The notes: a model not told the origin generated them from the sequence alone. Counted from the stretch's first letter, positions 27,847 through 36,157 are shown. The stretch is DNA of 64,000 nucleotides from Acrocarpospora macrocephala (GCF_009687865.1 NZ_BLAE01000003.1:233838-297837), one strand, 5' to 3'. Numbers and translations are program-made.

Positions 27847-28380
27847 ATGTCTGTTCGCCGTATGGCAGCCCTGTGCCTGATCGCGATCACGCTCAGCGGC
27901 TGCGGCTCGGAACCGACCGCCGCCGTCCCCGCTCCCGCCAGCCCGGCCGCCGTGATCACCCCGGCGCCCGCGCCCACCCTGACGATCGTCGACCCCTGGG
28001 TGAAGACCACCAAGGAGGGCATGACCGCCGCGTTCGGCACCCTCGTCAACGACACCGACGCCGACGTGGTCGTCGTCTCCGGCGCCTCACCCCTGTCCCC
28101 GAAGATCGAACTGCACGAGGTCGTCGACGACGACGGCAAGATGATCATGAGGCCCAAGGAGGGCGGGTTCACCATCCCCGCCCGCGGCAGCCACCAGCTC
28201 CAGCCCGGCGGCGATCACATCATGCTCATGGGCGTCACCGAAGAAGTGAAGCCGGGCGCCCAGATCGAGTTCACGCTCACGCTCAAGGACGGCGGGACGG
28301 TCACGTTCACGGCAGTCGGCAAGGACTTCGCCGGTGGCAAGGAGGACTATCAGCCCGGCATGGACATGGGCGAGAGCTGA
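27847..28380 (+). CDS. PCu(A)C-type periplasmic/extracytoplasmic copper chaperone, lipoprotein
   Basis: Start ATG 27847 has AAAGG eight bases upstream; in-frame ATGs at 27832 and 27841 are alternatives. The lipobox LSGC follows a short signal, with lipidation at Cys about residue 19. The DUF461 domain shows the copper site: His in IELHEVV, Met residues in KMIMRPKEGG, and HQLQPGGDHIMLMG, the H-x-M-like end of the motif. The tail ends in QPGMDMGES, adding Met. It carries Cu(I) to cuproenzymes outside the membrane. It overlaps the DyP peroxidase gene by one base (TGATG). Confidence 0.93.
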   Translation: MSVRRMAALCLIAITLSGCGSEPTAAVPAPASPAAVITPAPAPTLTIVDPWVKTTKEGMTAAFGTLVNDTDADVVVVSGASPLSPKIELHEVVDDDGKMIMRPKEGGFTIPARGSHQLQPGGDHIMLMGVTEEVKPGAQIEFTLTLKDGGTVTFTAVGKDFAGGKEDYQPGMDMGES

Positions 28381-29516
28381 TGACCCCGCCGCTCACCCGG
28401 CGAGGCCTGCTCGCGGGAGGCGCCGCCACCATGGTCGGCGCCCTCGCGGCGCGACCCACCGGACAAGCGCCTCCCGCCCCGGCCGCCGAGCCGTTCGACG
28501 GCGTGCACCAGGCGGGAATCGCGACGCCTCCGCAGGCGCACGCCGTCTTCGCCGGGTTCGACCTGCGGGCCGGGACCGGCCGGGAGGCGATCGGCCGGTT
28601 GCTGCGCCTGCTCACCGACGACGCCCGCCGGCTGACCGCCGGCCGGCCCGCGCTGGCCGACACCGAACCCGAACTGGCCACCGTGCCGGCCCGGCTGACC
28701 GTCACCTTCGGATTCGGCCCCGGCCTGTTCGCGGCCGCCGATCTGGAGTCGCCGGTACGGCCCCTGCCGCCGTTCAAGACCGATCATCTGCGGAAGCAGT
28801 GGAGCGGAGCCGACCTCCTGGTCCATATCGGCTCCGACGACACCCTCACCCTGGCCCACGCGCTGCGAATGATCGTCAAGGACGCGCGGGCGTTCGCCCG
28901 GGTGCGCTGGACCCAGCGCGGCTTCCGGCGTACGGCATCCTCCGGCGAGACCCAGCGCAACCTGATGGGCCAGCTCGACGGGACCGTCAACCCCACCGAC
29001 CTGGACCGGGCGGTGTGGATCTCCGACGGGCCGCAATGGCTGCGCGGCGGGACCACGCTGGTGCTCCGGCGGATCCGGATGAAACTCGAGGAGTGGGACG
29101 CCACCGACCGGGTCGGGCGGGAGTTCACCATCGGCCGCCGCCTGGACAACGGCGCTCCACTCACCGGCCGGTACGAACGCGACGAACCGGACTTCGACCA
29201 GGTCACCCGGGTCGGGTTTCCGGTGATCTCGGAGTTCGCGCATATCCGGCGGGCGCGTGTGGAGGATCCTGGGCTGCGGATCCTGCGTCGGCCGTACAAC
29301 TATGACGAAGGGCTCAGCCCGGACGGGCGCTCCGATTCCGGGCTGCTGTTCGCGTCCTATCAGGCGGACATCGAGCGCCAGTTCATCCCCATCCAGCGTC
29401 GGCTGGCGGAGGGCGACCTGCTGAACGAGTGGGTCACCACGATCGGGTCGGCGGTCTTCGCCATCCCGCCCGGCTGCTCGCCGACCGGCTGGATCGGCGA
29501 GCGCCTGCTCGCCTGA
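28380..29516 (+). CDS. DyP-type heme peroxidase, Tat-exported (EfeB-like)
   Basis: 378 residues. The N-terminus PLTRRGLLAGGAATMVGALAA is a Tat signal. The distal-site GxxDG motif is GQLDGTVNP, and EFAHIRRA holds the proximal heme His; the distal Arg is in LVLRRIRMKLEEW. DyP peroxidases oxidise dyes and lignin-type phenolics, and EfeB members act in iron uptake. Here the neighbours are copper genes, as in several actinomycete copper-handling loci. The exported holoenzyme would act in the wall space. Confidence 0.93.
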   Translation: MTPPLTRRGLLAGGAATMVGALAARPTGQAPPAPAAEPFDGVHQAGIATPPQAHAVFAGFDLRAGTGREAIGRLLRLLTDDARRLTAGRPALADTEPELATVPARLTVTFGFGPGLFAAADLESPVRPLPPFKTDHLRKQWSGADLLVHIGSDDTLTLAHALRMIVKDARAFARVRWTQRGFRRTASSGETQRNLMGQLDGTVNPTDLDRAVWISDGPQWLRGGTTLVLRRIRMKLEEWDATDRVGREFTIGRRLDNGAPLTGRYERDEPDFDQVTRVGFPVISEFAHIRRARVEDPGLRILRRPYNYDEGLSPDGRSDSGLLFASYQADIERQFIPIQRRLAEGDLLNEWVTTIGSAVFAIPPGCSPTGWIGERLLA

Positions 29517-29524
29517 CCTGATTT

Positions 29525-29588
29525 GCGGCTGACGCGCCGCCACCACCCTCCTGCCGCGCGGGCGGGTGGGTGGCGGCGCGTCAGCCGC
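29525..29588. terminator. 20-bp perfect hairpin between convergent genes
   Basis: GCGGCTGACGCGCCGCCACC pairs with its full complement around a 24-base loop. It spans the end of the DyP operon and includes the stop codon of the leftward methyltransferase, so it can serve both strands. Confidence 0.85.
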
Positions 29589-30093
29589 TCCATGGGCGCA
29601 GGCGGGGCAGCCAGCCGGGCACGGCCATCCGATATTCGTCATACGCGGTGCCGAACGTGCGGCGCAGGGCTGGTTCCTCGTGCATGCGGACGAAGAGAAA
29701 GAACGCAAGGAACACGGCGGCGGCGTACCAGAAAAGACCGAATTGGCTGAGGAGTAGCGCCTGGCCGATGATGGCCGAGAGGACGCCCACATACATCGGG
29801 TTGCGTACGTACCGGTAGAGTCCGCCGATCACCAGGTGCTCGGGAGGCGCGACGGGTGCCGGGGTCCCAGCTCCCTCGGCGACGAAGCGGACGAAAGCGT
29901 GGATCAACACGGCGACACCCGCCAGGACGAGCACCGCGCCGACGACGCGGAGCGGGATCTCCGCCCAGGTCAAGCCGTCGGGCAGATCCGACACCCGCCA
30001 CCGCGTGATCAGCCACGGCCCCAGACCCGCCACACTCCCTGGCGCTACGGCGAAGAAGATCGCACTGCCAATGGCCGCAGGCGTCCTGCGCAT
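29581..30093 (-). CDS. Isoprenylcysteine/phospholipid methyltransferase-family membrane protein
   Basis: 170 residues with about four to five membrane spans and the SAM-binding C-terminal signature of the ICMT/PEMT family: GLYRYVRNPMYVGVL, then MHEEPALRRTFGTAYDEYRMAVPGWLPR. The bacterial substrate is usually unknown (isoprenoid thiols or lipids). It stands alone, convergent with the DyP gene. Confidence 0.88.
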   Translation of the reverse strand: MRRTPAAIGSAIFFAVAPGSVAGLGPWLITRWRVSDLPDGLTWAEIPLRVVGAVLVLAGVAVLIHAFVRFVAEGAGTPAPVAPPEHLVIGGLYRYVRNPMYVGVLSAIIGQALLLSQFGLFWYAAAVFLAFFLFVRMHEEPALRRTFGTAYDEYRMAVPGWLPRLRPWSG

Positions 30094-30329
30094 GCCATCA
30101 CACCCCTTAAATCAAATTCATCAGAGGGTGAAATATCTTGCTCGGAGCGTACATCAGGATGATGTTCACGCGGCGAGCTGGGATTGGCAACCTTCGAAAC
30201 ATGGCTGACCGCGACTAGTTCCAGGCCCTCGGCGGCGACAAGAACGCCGCACCGCGCTGGCCGCCGACACCGAAGCAGCCCCGCCAGGCTGAACGGCGGC
30301 TACGCTTCACCGACTGAAGGGGGTTCGCC

Positions 30330-30737
30330 ATGGTGTGGGACATTCTCATCGGCGTCTTGATCGCCGTCGCGGCCACCTGGATCGTGCTGGTCATCGGCTT
30401 GGCCGTGGTCCGGCCGAAGGGCTCACTCCTGACCGAAGCGCTGCGCATCCTGCCCGACCTGCTCCGGCTCCTACGCCGCCTGGCCGCCGACCGCACCCTG
30501 CCCCGCGGCGTACGGATCCGGCTCGGCCTGCTCCTGGCCTACCTGGCGTTCCCGATCGACCTGATCCCCGACTTCATCCCGATCCTCGGCTACGCCGACG
30601 ACGCGATCATCGTCACCTTCGTTCTGCGCGGCGTGGTCCGCCGCGCCGGCCTGGAGGCCGTACGCCGGCACTGGCCCGGCAGCGATGACGGTTTCACCAC
30701 TCTGTGCCGCCTCACCGGACTGACCGGCGATCACTAA
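30330..30737 (+). CDS. DUF1232 (YkvA-like) membrane protein
   Basis: 135 residues; ATG 30330 has GGGGG upstream. One N-terminal membrane span (DILIGVLIAVAATWIVLVIGLAVV) is followed by the DUF1232 signature LLAYLAFPIDLIPDFIPILGYADDAIIV, a hydrophobic hairpin. Function in the family is unknown. Confidence 0.88.
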   Translation: MVWDILIGVLIAVAATWIVLVIGLAVVRPKGSLLTEALRILPDLLRLLRRLAADRTLPRGVRIRLGLLLAYLAFPIDLIPDFIPILGYADDAIIVTFVLRGVVRRAGLEAVRRHWPGSDDGFTTLCRLTGLTGDH

Positions 30738-30778
30738 GTGGCCCGAAGCCGGCACGGGGCCTTTCTCCTGTGCGTGCG

Positions 30779-31597
30779 TTAATCCCCGGTCTGGTAGCCG
30801 CAGGCCTGGATGAGCGACTGTATCTGGGGTGGGTCGAGCAGTTGACGCAAAGACGTCGGCAAATCGTGCCATTCCCGGATGTCGCGGGGGAGGTGCGCGA
30901 ATTCTTCGCCGACGTACAGGCGGGTGGAGAGCACGTTCGGGTCGAAGGCTCCGGCGTCCAGGCCCGTGTGTCGCGCGATGGCCTCGCAGCTGCCGCCGGG
31001 ATCGGCGACGAAGTCCTCGTAGCGCAGGCGCAGCACCGGCGGCCCGGCCTCCGGCGCCGCCAGGAAGTCCTCCGCGACGCGCCGCCAGTTCACCACCGCG
31101 TCCTCGGTCAGTTGGCGGGTCCAGCGACCATTCGTCTTCCGCTCCCATTCATCCAGGCTCCGGAGCACGTCTCGGGGATCGCGGATGAGCAGGATGACGG
31201 CCAGGCCGGGATAGAGCACATGCAGGCGGCGGACGTCCGTCAACGTGTAGCGCACCTCCTTAAAGCCCCAGACAGGGCGGCCGAGGCGGACGGCGGGCTC
31301 GATGTACAAGGTGTCGATGAAGCGGTGGAGAGAGTGCAGGATCAGGTCGCGGTCGGGCGTCAGGTTGGCCATCCAGCTTTGGTAGGAGTGCTGCGAGAAC
31401 TCCGCGCGGGCGTCCCCGCCTAACTCGCGCGACCATGACATCAGGCCATCGGCGGCTTCGAGGATGCGGCCGAGCTGCCCCCCGTGCTCGCCCCAGATGA
31501 GAACGCCCGGATGAGAGGTCAGCAGACGCTGCAGGAGCGTGCTCCCGCAACGCTGACCGGCGGCAAGGATGAGCAGCGGCGTGTGTGGTGTGGTCAT
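30779..31597 (-). CDS. Sulfotransferase-family protein
   Basis: 272 residues. The 5'-phosphosulfate loop of PAPS sulfotransferases is AGQRCGSTLLQRLLTSHP near the N-terminus, and the 3'-phosphate binding region is VILLIRDPRDVLRSLDEWER. The C-terminal VLRLRYEDFVADPGGSCEAIARHTGL is typical of actinobacterial sulfotransferases. Substrate unknown; many act on glycans or lipids. A 44-bp piece of this gene is duplicated just upstream. Confidence 0.88.
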   Translation of the reverse strand: MTTPHTPLLILAAGQRCGSTLLQRLLTSHPGVLIWGEHGGQLGRILEAADGLMSWSRELGGDARAEFSQHSYQSWMANLTPDRDLILHSLHRFIDTLYIEPAVRLGRPVWGFKEVRYTLTDVRRLHVLYPGLAVILLIRDPRDVLRSLDEWERKTNGRWTRQLTEDAVVNWRRVAEDFLAAPEAGPPVLRLRYEDFVADPGGSCEAIARHTGLDAGAFDPNVLSTRLYVGEEFAHLPRDIREWHDLPTSLRQLLDPPQIQSLIQACGYQTGD

Positions 31598-31973
31598 CTT
31601 CTATCTCTACATGCCGCGGGCGCGCAGCAACATCCTTCACAGGCGACCTGCCGCTGCGCGAGACGACCGACGGAGGCGATTTCGGTGGCGGAGAGGGGAG
31701 CGACCGCCCTGCGAGGGGACTGCGACAGGATCCGCGACGAAGTTCTCGTAGCGCAGGCGCAGCACCGGCGGCGCGGGTGGCTCGGCTGGGCTGGGCGGTT
31801 TGAGAGGGGACCCACCCCCCGCGGGGGACCCTGGCCGCAGCCGCAGGCAGGGCCAACGCGTCGTCCGCGCTTTTGGCCGGAATACCTTGCCGGGGAGCGA
31901 TGAGTTCGCGGGAGGGCCGGGATCTGTCTGGGTGAGAGGGGCCGCACCGGCGGTCCTGGAGCTGGAGGATGCA
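31598..31973 (-). pseudogene. Sulfotransferase gene fragment in a 376-bp region without intact gene
   Basis: Bases 31729-31772 match 31000-31043 in the sulfotransferase gene at 42 of 44 positions, in the same orientation, and encode PPVLRLRYENFVADP. The flanks do not continue the similarity for long. The rest of the stretch shows no credible start or ribosome binding site. It looks like debris from a partial duplication of the sulfotransferase gene. Confidence 0.6.
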
Positions 31974-32561
31974 ATGAACCCCGACCCGATCATCGGTCTG
32001 CTGGAACGCGACTTCGACACCACCACAGCGCTGCTGGCGTCAGTTCAGGCTGACGGCTGGGCCAAGGCAAGTCCCTGCGCCGGCTGGACGGTTCGCCAGG
32101 TGGGCAACCATCTGGTGGGCGGGCTCGCCCTGGTAGCGCGGATCGCGAGCGGCGGCTCGGCCACGCCCGAAGAGGCGGACCCCCAGCGGGCGGCCGACAT
32201 CGACCACCTGGGCGCCGAACCCGCGAAGGCGTTCGCGGCGGTGGCCGAGCGCTGCCTGGCGGCCTTCGCCGCGCCCGGCGCGCTGGAGCGCGCGTTCCCG
32301 TTCCAGCCCGATCCCGTCCCCGGGGTGGTGCTGGTCAACGTCTGCCTGCTTGAGTCGCTCGTGCACGGCTGGGACATCGCGTACGGCACCGGGACGTCCG
32401 TCAAGCCCGAGGACACGGTGGTCGACGCGGTGGCCGCCTTCAGCTACCAGACCATCGGCGCGGAACGCCGTACAAACGGACAGTTCGGACCCGCGCTGCC
32501 CACCGGACCGGCGGACCCGCCTTTCACCGCCTTGCTGGCCCACCTGGGACGACGCGCCTGA
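31974..32561 (+). CDS. Maleylpyruvate isomerase/DinB-like protein (TIGR03086 family)
   Basis: 195 residues; ATG 31974 has GGAGG six bases upstream. The four-helix-bundle metal site is visible as the His triad: VRQVGNHLVGG (first His), then VCLLESLVHGWDIAYGTG, plus an Asp. The N-terminal LLERDFDTTTALLASVQADGWAKASPCAGWTV matches the family. Members use mycothiol as cofactor or remain uncharacterised. It faces the sigma-factor gene across a terminator. Confidence 0.85.
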   Translation: MNPDPIIGLLERDFDTTTALLASVQADGWAKASPCAGWTVRQVGNHLVGGLALVARIASGGSATPEEADPQRAADIDHLGAEPAKAFAAVAERCLAAFAAPGALERAFPFQPDPVPGVVLVNVCLLESLVHGWDIAYGTGTSVKPEDTVVDAVAAFSYQTIGAERRTNGQFGPALPTGPADPPFTALLAHLGRRA

Positions 32562-32571
32562 CCCTCCTCGA

Positions 32572-32602
32572 TCAGGGCCGGATCCCACCGGTCCGGCCCT
32601 GA
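32572..32602. terminator. Bidirectional terminator
   Basis: TCAGGGCCGGA and TCCGGCCCTGA form a perfect 11-bp stem with a 9-base loop between two convergent genes. Confidence 0.8.
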
Positions 32603-32606
32603 GCCG

Positions 32607-33593
32607 TCAGGAGCGACCTCGACCGTTGGCGTGAACCACGGGCAGGTCGAAGAACCGCAGCAGCGTCGGGTCGGGGAATCCCGTGATCGAATCGATCCCG
32701 TCCGCCGTGAACGTGAAGACCACCAGCCCGTACGCCGGACAGGGCCCGCCATCCTCGCCCGGCAGATAGGCCGCCAGCGCCAGGTGACCATTCGCCTGGG
32801 TGACCGTCACCGCTCCATCGGCCGGAATGGCGGCGAAGAACCCCGCGACCTGCTCCCGGCCCCGGATCACGGCATCCTCCGGCGGCATCCTCAAGACCGC
32901 GTCCTCATGCAACAGAGCCGCCAGCGCCGCGATGTCACAACGTTGCCACGCCTGAACGAACCGCCCGAGCACCTGCTCATCCCGCCGATCCAGCGACCGC
33001 GGCGTCCCGGTGATCGTGCCGAGCGTGCCGCGGGCCCGCTGCAGGGAGCTGTTGACGGCAGGCACACTACATCCCAGCAGGTCGGCGACCTCAGCCGCGC
33101 TCCAGCCCAGCACCTCCCGCAGGACCAAGGTGGCCCGCTGCGTCGCGGGAAGCCGTTGCAACGCCACGATGAACGCCAGAGCCACGCTCTCCCGCGTCTC
33201 GGCGACCATCGCCGGGTCACCCCCGGTCAACTCATCGAGCAGCCGATCCGGGTAGGGCTCCAGAAACCCGACCTCGCCCGCGACCACCGGCAGCCGCCCC
33301 TTGCGCTCGATGGCCTTCAGGCAGGTCGTCGTCGTGATCCGGATCAGCCAGTGCCGCAGCGGCGCACGCCCCTCGAAGGAATCCAGCGCCCGCCAGGCCC
33401 GCAGCAACACCTCCTGCAGCACCTCTTCGGCGTCGTGATAGGAGCCCAGCATGCGATAACAGTGCACGTGCAGCCCCCGCAGGTGCGGTGCCACCAGATT
33501 CCGGAACGCCTCACCATCACCACGCCGCGCGTCGGCGAGCAACGCCGCCTCAGCCTGCTCGGCGGCCACAACCCCATCCACGCCCCTCACCAT
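32607..33593 (-). CDS. ECF-type sigma factor with SnoaL-like C-terminal domain (TIGR02960/SigJ-like)
   Basis: ATG 33593 is my choice (328 residues); GTGs a few codons downstream are possible. Sigma region 2 is FRNLVAPHLRGLHVHCYRMLGSYHDAEEVLQEVLLRAWRAL, and region 4 is LPATQRATLVLREVLGWSAAEVADLLGCSVPAVNSSLQRAR. Between them VGFLEPYPDRLLDEL matches the TIGR02960 subgroup. The C-terminal 130 residues form a SnoaL/NTF2-like domain that in related ECF groups modulates activity in place of an anti-sigma factor. No anti-sigma gene is adjacent. Confidence 0.9.
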   Translation of the reverse strand: MVRGVDGVVAAEQAEAALLADARRGDGEAFRNLVAPHLRGLHVHCYRMLGSYHDAEEVLQEVLLRAWRALDSFEGRAPLRHWLIRITTTTCLKAIERKGRLPVVAGEVGFLEPYPDRLLDELTGGDPAMVAETRESVALAFIVALQRLPATQRATLVLREVLGWSAAEVADLLGCSVPAVNSSLQRARGTLGTITGTPRSLDRRDEQVLGRFVQAWQRCDIAALAALLHEDAVLRMPPEDAVIRGREQVAGFFAAIPADGAVTVTQANGHLALAAYLPGEDGGPCPAYGLVVFTFTADGIDSITGFPDPTLLRFFDLPVVHANGRGRS

Positions 33594-33679
33594 AGCCAAG
33601 CCCCACGACAGAACGACGCTCGCCGTGACAAGCCAGCAGGCTGGGCGTGGCCGGATGTTCGGAGCAGGGCGACGGCCCT

Positions 33680-34036
33680 CTATCCAGGCACGTGGTGAGC
33701 GTCCTTCACGCCGCCGAGTATGTGCTCCCGTCCCCATGCGCCGAGCGGCGCCAGCGCCCTGTTAAGCGAGACGCCAACCGAAGTCAGCGAATACTCGACC
33801 CGGGACGGCACCTCGTCGTACACCTCGCGGTGCACGATGCCGTCCACCTCCAGCTCCCGCAGATGGGAGGCGAGCACCTTCTCGGTCACCCCCGGCAACC
33901 GCCTGCGCAGCTCGCCGAAGCGGCACGTCCGTTCGCCGAGCTCCCAGAGGATCAGCACCTTCCACTTGCCGCCGATCACGTCCATCGCCGCGTCGATTCC
34001 GCAGACGTATGCCCCCGGTCTCCGCACGGTCGCCAT
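33680..34036 (-). CDS. HxlR-family transcriptional regulator
   Basis: 118 residues from ATG 34036 (GGGGG upstream). It has the classic HxlR pattern: Cys12 in YVCGIDAAMDVIGGKWKVLILWEL, RFGELRRRLPGVTEKVLASHLRELEVDGIVHREVYDEVPSRVEYSLT (winged helix), then the C-terminal dimer helix. The N-terminal Cys often serves as an electrophile sensor. It is divergent from an imine-reductase-like gene. Confidence 0.92.
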   Translation of the reverse strand: MATVRRPGAYVCGIDAAMDVIGGKWKVLILWELGERTCRFGELRRRLPGVTEKVLASHLRELEVDGIVHREVYDEVPSRVEYSLTSVGVSLNRALAPLGAWGREHILGGVKDAHHVPG

Positions 34037-34068
34037 GGCCCATCCCCCTGCCTGCTCACTCACCCCGG

Positions 34069-34096
34069 AGTAACCACCCACTCCGAAGTGCGTACT
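34069..34096. promoter_or_regulatory. Probable HxlR operator in divergent promoter
   Basis: AGTAACCAC and GTGCGTACT (7 of 9 complementary) flank a 10-base spacer in the 95-bp region between the HxlR gene and the dehydrogenase gene. The GTA/TAC ends resemble known HxlR-family sites. Confidence 0.5.
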
Positions 34097-34131
34097 TGAT
34101 CATTCCGGGGCCTGCGGCAAGTCTAATCGGC

Positions 34132-35031
34132 ATGAATGACAACACCTTTGAGAAGCTCACTCTCCTCGGGCTCGGCGCGATGGGGACCGCGCTCGCCCGT
34201 GCTTGGCTCGCTGCCGGGCATCCGCTGACCGTGTGGAACCGTACGTCCAGCCGGTCCGAGCCGCTCGCCGCCGAGGGCGCGACGGTCGCCAGGACAGCCG
34301 CCGAGGCGGTGGCCGCGAGCGATCTCGTGGTGGTCTGCCTGCTCGACGACGCATCGGTCGTCGCGGCCTTGGCCGACGCCGATCTTACGGACAAGGACCT
34401 GGTCAACCTCACCACCAGCACCCCCGCCCAGGCCCGAGCTCGCGCCGAGTGGGCCGAGAAACGCGGCGCCCGCTTCCTGGACGGAGGGATTATGGCGGTC
34501 CCGCCCATGATCGGCGCCCCCGAATCCGGCGGCTATGTCTTCTACAGCGGATCCCGCGCCCTCTTCGATGCCCACCGCAACGCGTTGGCCGTACCGGCCG
34601 GCACCAGGTACGTCGGCGAGGATCCCGGCTTCGCCGCCCTCCACGACGTGGCGCTGCTGAGCGCGATGACCGGAATGTTCGCCGGGGTCTCCCACGCCTT
34701 CGCACTGATTCGTAAGGAGGACATCACGCCGACGGACTTCGCCCCTTTGCTTGTCGATTGGCTCACCGCCATGGCCCCCTACGCGTACGGAATCGCCGAC
34801 CACCTGGAGAGCGGCGACTACACCAAGGGCGTGGTCTCCAACCTCGCCATGATGGCGGAGGGCAACGCGACGCTGCTGCGCACGGCCGAGGAGCAGGGGG
34901 TCAGCGCCGAGCTACTGACCCCGTTCACGGCCCTGATGGAGCGCCGCGTCGCCGACGGCCACGGCGACGAGGACACCACGGGGGTGATCGACCTGCTCAC
35001 CACAGAAATCACAGGCCGAGCTTCTCGATGA
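34132..35031 (+). CDS. NAD(P)-dependent dehydrogenase, imine reductase/beta-hydroxyacid type
   Basis: 299 residues from ATG 34132. The Rossmann motif LTLLGLGAMGTALARAWLAAGH is followed by VWNRTSSRSEPL, where the Arg favours NADPH. NLTTSTPAQARARAEWAEKRGARFLDGGIMAVPPMIG is typical of imine reductases, in contrast to the SGG and catalytic Lys motifs of true beta-hydroxyacid dehydrogenases. An all-helical C-terminal dimer domain follows. The substrate is unknown. It is probably controlled by the divergent HxlR repressor, and its last 23 bp overlap the convergent Rieske gene. Confidence 0.87.
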   Translation: MNDNTFEKLTLLGLGAMGTALARAWLAAGHPLTVWNRTSSRSEPLAAEGATVARTAAEAVAASDLVVVCLLDDASVVAALADADLTDKDLVNLTTSTPAQARARAEWAEKRGARFLDGGIMAVPPMIGAPESGGYVFYSGSRALFDAHRNALAVPAGTRYVGEDPGFAALHDVALLSAMTGMFAGVSHAFALIRKEDITPTDFAPLLVDWLTAMAPYAYGIADHLESGDYTKGVVSNLAMMAEGNATLLRTAEEQGVSAELLTPFTALMERRVADGHGDEDTTGVIDLLTTEITGRASR

Positions 35032-36109
35032 CCCAGTCGTGGAAGGCGCCGATGTGGTGCTCGCTGGGGACCAGGACGCCGCCTTTGGCGTACAGGCGGG
35101 ACGACATCCGGGGCTGGCAGCGTTCGCAGGCCTCGAAATCCTGTTCGTTGACCCGGTGGAAGAGTTCGACGGACTTGTCGAGGTTCTTGCCGCCGGTGAC
35201 GACGTCGGCGGTGTAGAGCCAGTCGCATTCCACGATGGTGCGGTCGGCGGCCAGCGGATACATGCGATGCAGGATGATGTGGTCGGGCACGAGGTTGATG
35301 AAGACCTGCGGCTTGATGGTGATCGCGAAGTAACGGCGGTCCTGGTCTTCGGCGAGGGACGGGATCCGGTCGAGACCGGGGGAGCCGTCCACGGTGAAAC
35401 CCTCGATGTTCTCGCCGAAAAGCGCGCCATGGCCGACGTAATACTGCGCCGCGTAACCGTCCGCGAATTCGGGGAGCACTTCGACGAGTTCGGGGTGGAT
35501 GGTCGCGCAGTGGTAGCACTCCATGAAGTTCTCGACGATCAGCTTCCAGTTGGCCTTCACGTCGTAGACGATTCTGCGGCCGAGTTCCAGCGCGTCGGGG
35601 GAGTAGTTGTCGATCAGCTCCAGGGCGCCGAGCCGCTCGGTGACCGCGCCGAGCACGGTGTCGTCGAACGAGGGCGGCTCGTCCGCCAGGCAGACCCAGA
35701 CGTACCCGAGCCATTCCCGCACATGCACCTTCGCCAGGCCATACTCGACCCGATCCAAGTCGGGCATGGCGGACATGTTCGGCGCCGCGATCAGCTTGCC
35801 CTCAAGATCGTAACTCCAGGCGTGGTACGCACACGAAAACGCCCTTTTAACCTCCCCGTACTCGTCAGCACACAACGTCGCCCCACGATGGCGGCACACG
35901 TTGTAAAAAGCGCGAACCCCACCCCGGCTCCGCGTGATCAGAATGCTCTCATTCCCCACCTGCACGGTCCGGAACGCCCCAGGCACCCCCACATCGGAGG
36001 ATCGCACGGCACAGAACCACATCGCCTCGAAGATCCCCCGCTGCTCCGCCGCGAAGATGTCCGGATCGGTGTAGTAGCGGCCGGGAAGTGTGGGAATCAC
36101 GCTGCTCAC
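35009..36109 (-). CDS. Rieske non-heme iron oxygenase, probable glycine betaine monooxygenase (GbcA-like)
   Basis: 366 residues. Rieske [2Fe-2S] ligands are Cys72, His74 (CRHRG), Cys93 and His96 (CAYHAWSY). The mononuclear iron site has His200 and His205 in ENFMECYHCATIHPEL, with an Asp expected near residue 335. ENFMECYHC is typical of the choline/betaine/carnitine oxygenase branch, not of aromatic dioxygenases. The expected reaction is glycine betaine to dimethylglycine plus formaldehyde, which is exactly the step missing from the cluster at 8.8-22.3 kb. It needs a reductase (GbcB); none is in the window. Other quaternary amines such as stachydrine or carnitine are alternatives. Confidence 0.85.
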   Translation of the reverse strand: MSSVIPTLPGRYYTDPDIFAAEQRGIFEAMWFCAVRSSDVGVPGAFRTVQVGNESILITRSRGGVRAFYNVCRHRGATLCADEYGEVKRAFSCAYHAWSYDLEGKLIAAPNMSAMPDLDRVEYGLAKVHVREWLGYVWVCLADEPPSFDDTVLGAVTERLGALELIDNYSPDALELGRRIVYDVKANWKLIVENFMECYHCATIHPELVEVLPEFADGYAAQYYVGHGALFGENIEGFTVDGSPGLDRIPSLAEDQDRRYFAITIKPQVFINLVPDHIILHRMYPLAADRTIVECDWLYTADVVTGGKNLDKSVELFHRVNEQDFEACERCQPRMSSRLYAKGGVLVPSEHHIGAFHDWVIEKLGL

Positions 36110-36121
36110 CGCTACACCCCT

Positions 36122-36157
36122 GTTTCGCGAAACGGAACATCATGCGCTATGCGCAAC
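36122..36157. promoter_or_regulatory. Palindrome and shared half-site upstream of the Rieske oxygenase
   Basis: GTTTCGCGAAAC (36122-36133) is a perfect 12-base palindrome 13 bp upstream of the start codon. It is followed by ATGCGCAAC (36149-36157), which also occurs upstream of the dimethylglycine dehydrogenase-like gene. Either could be an IclR site. Confidence 0.45.
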
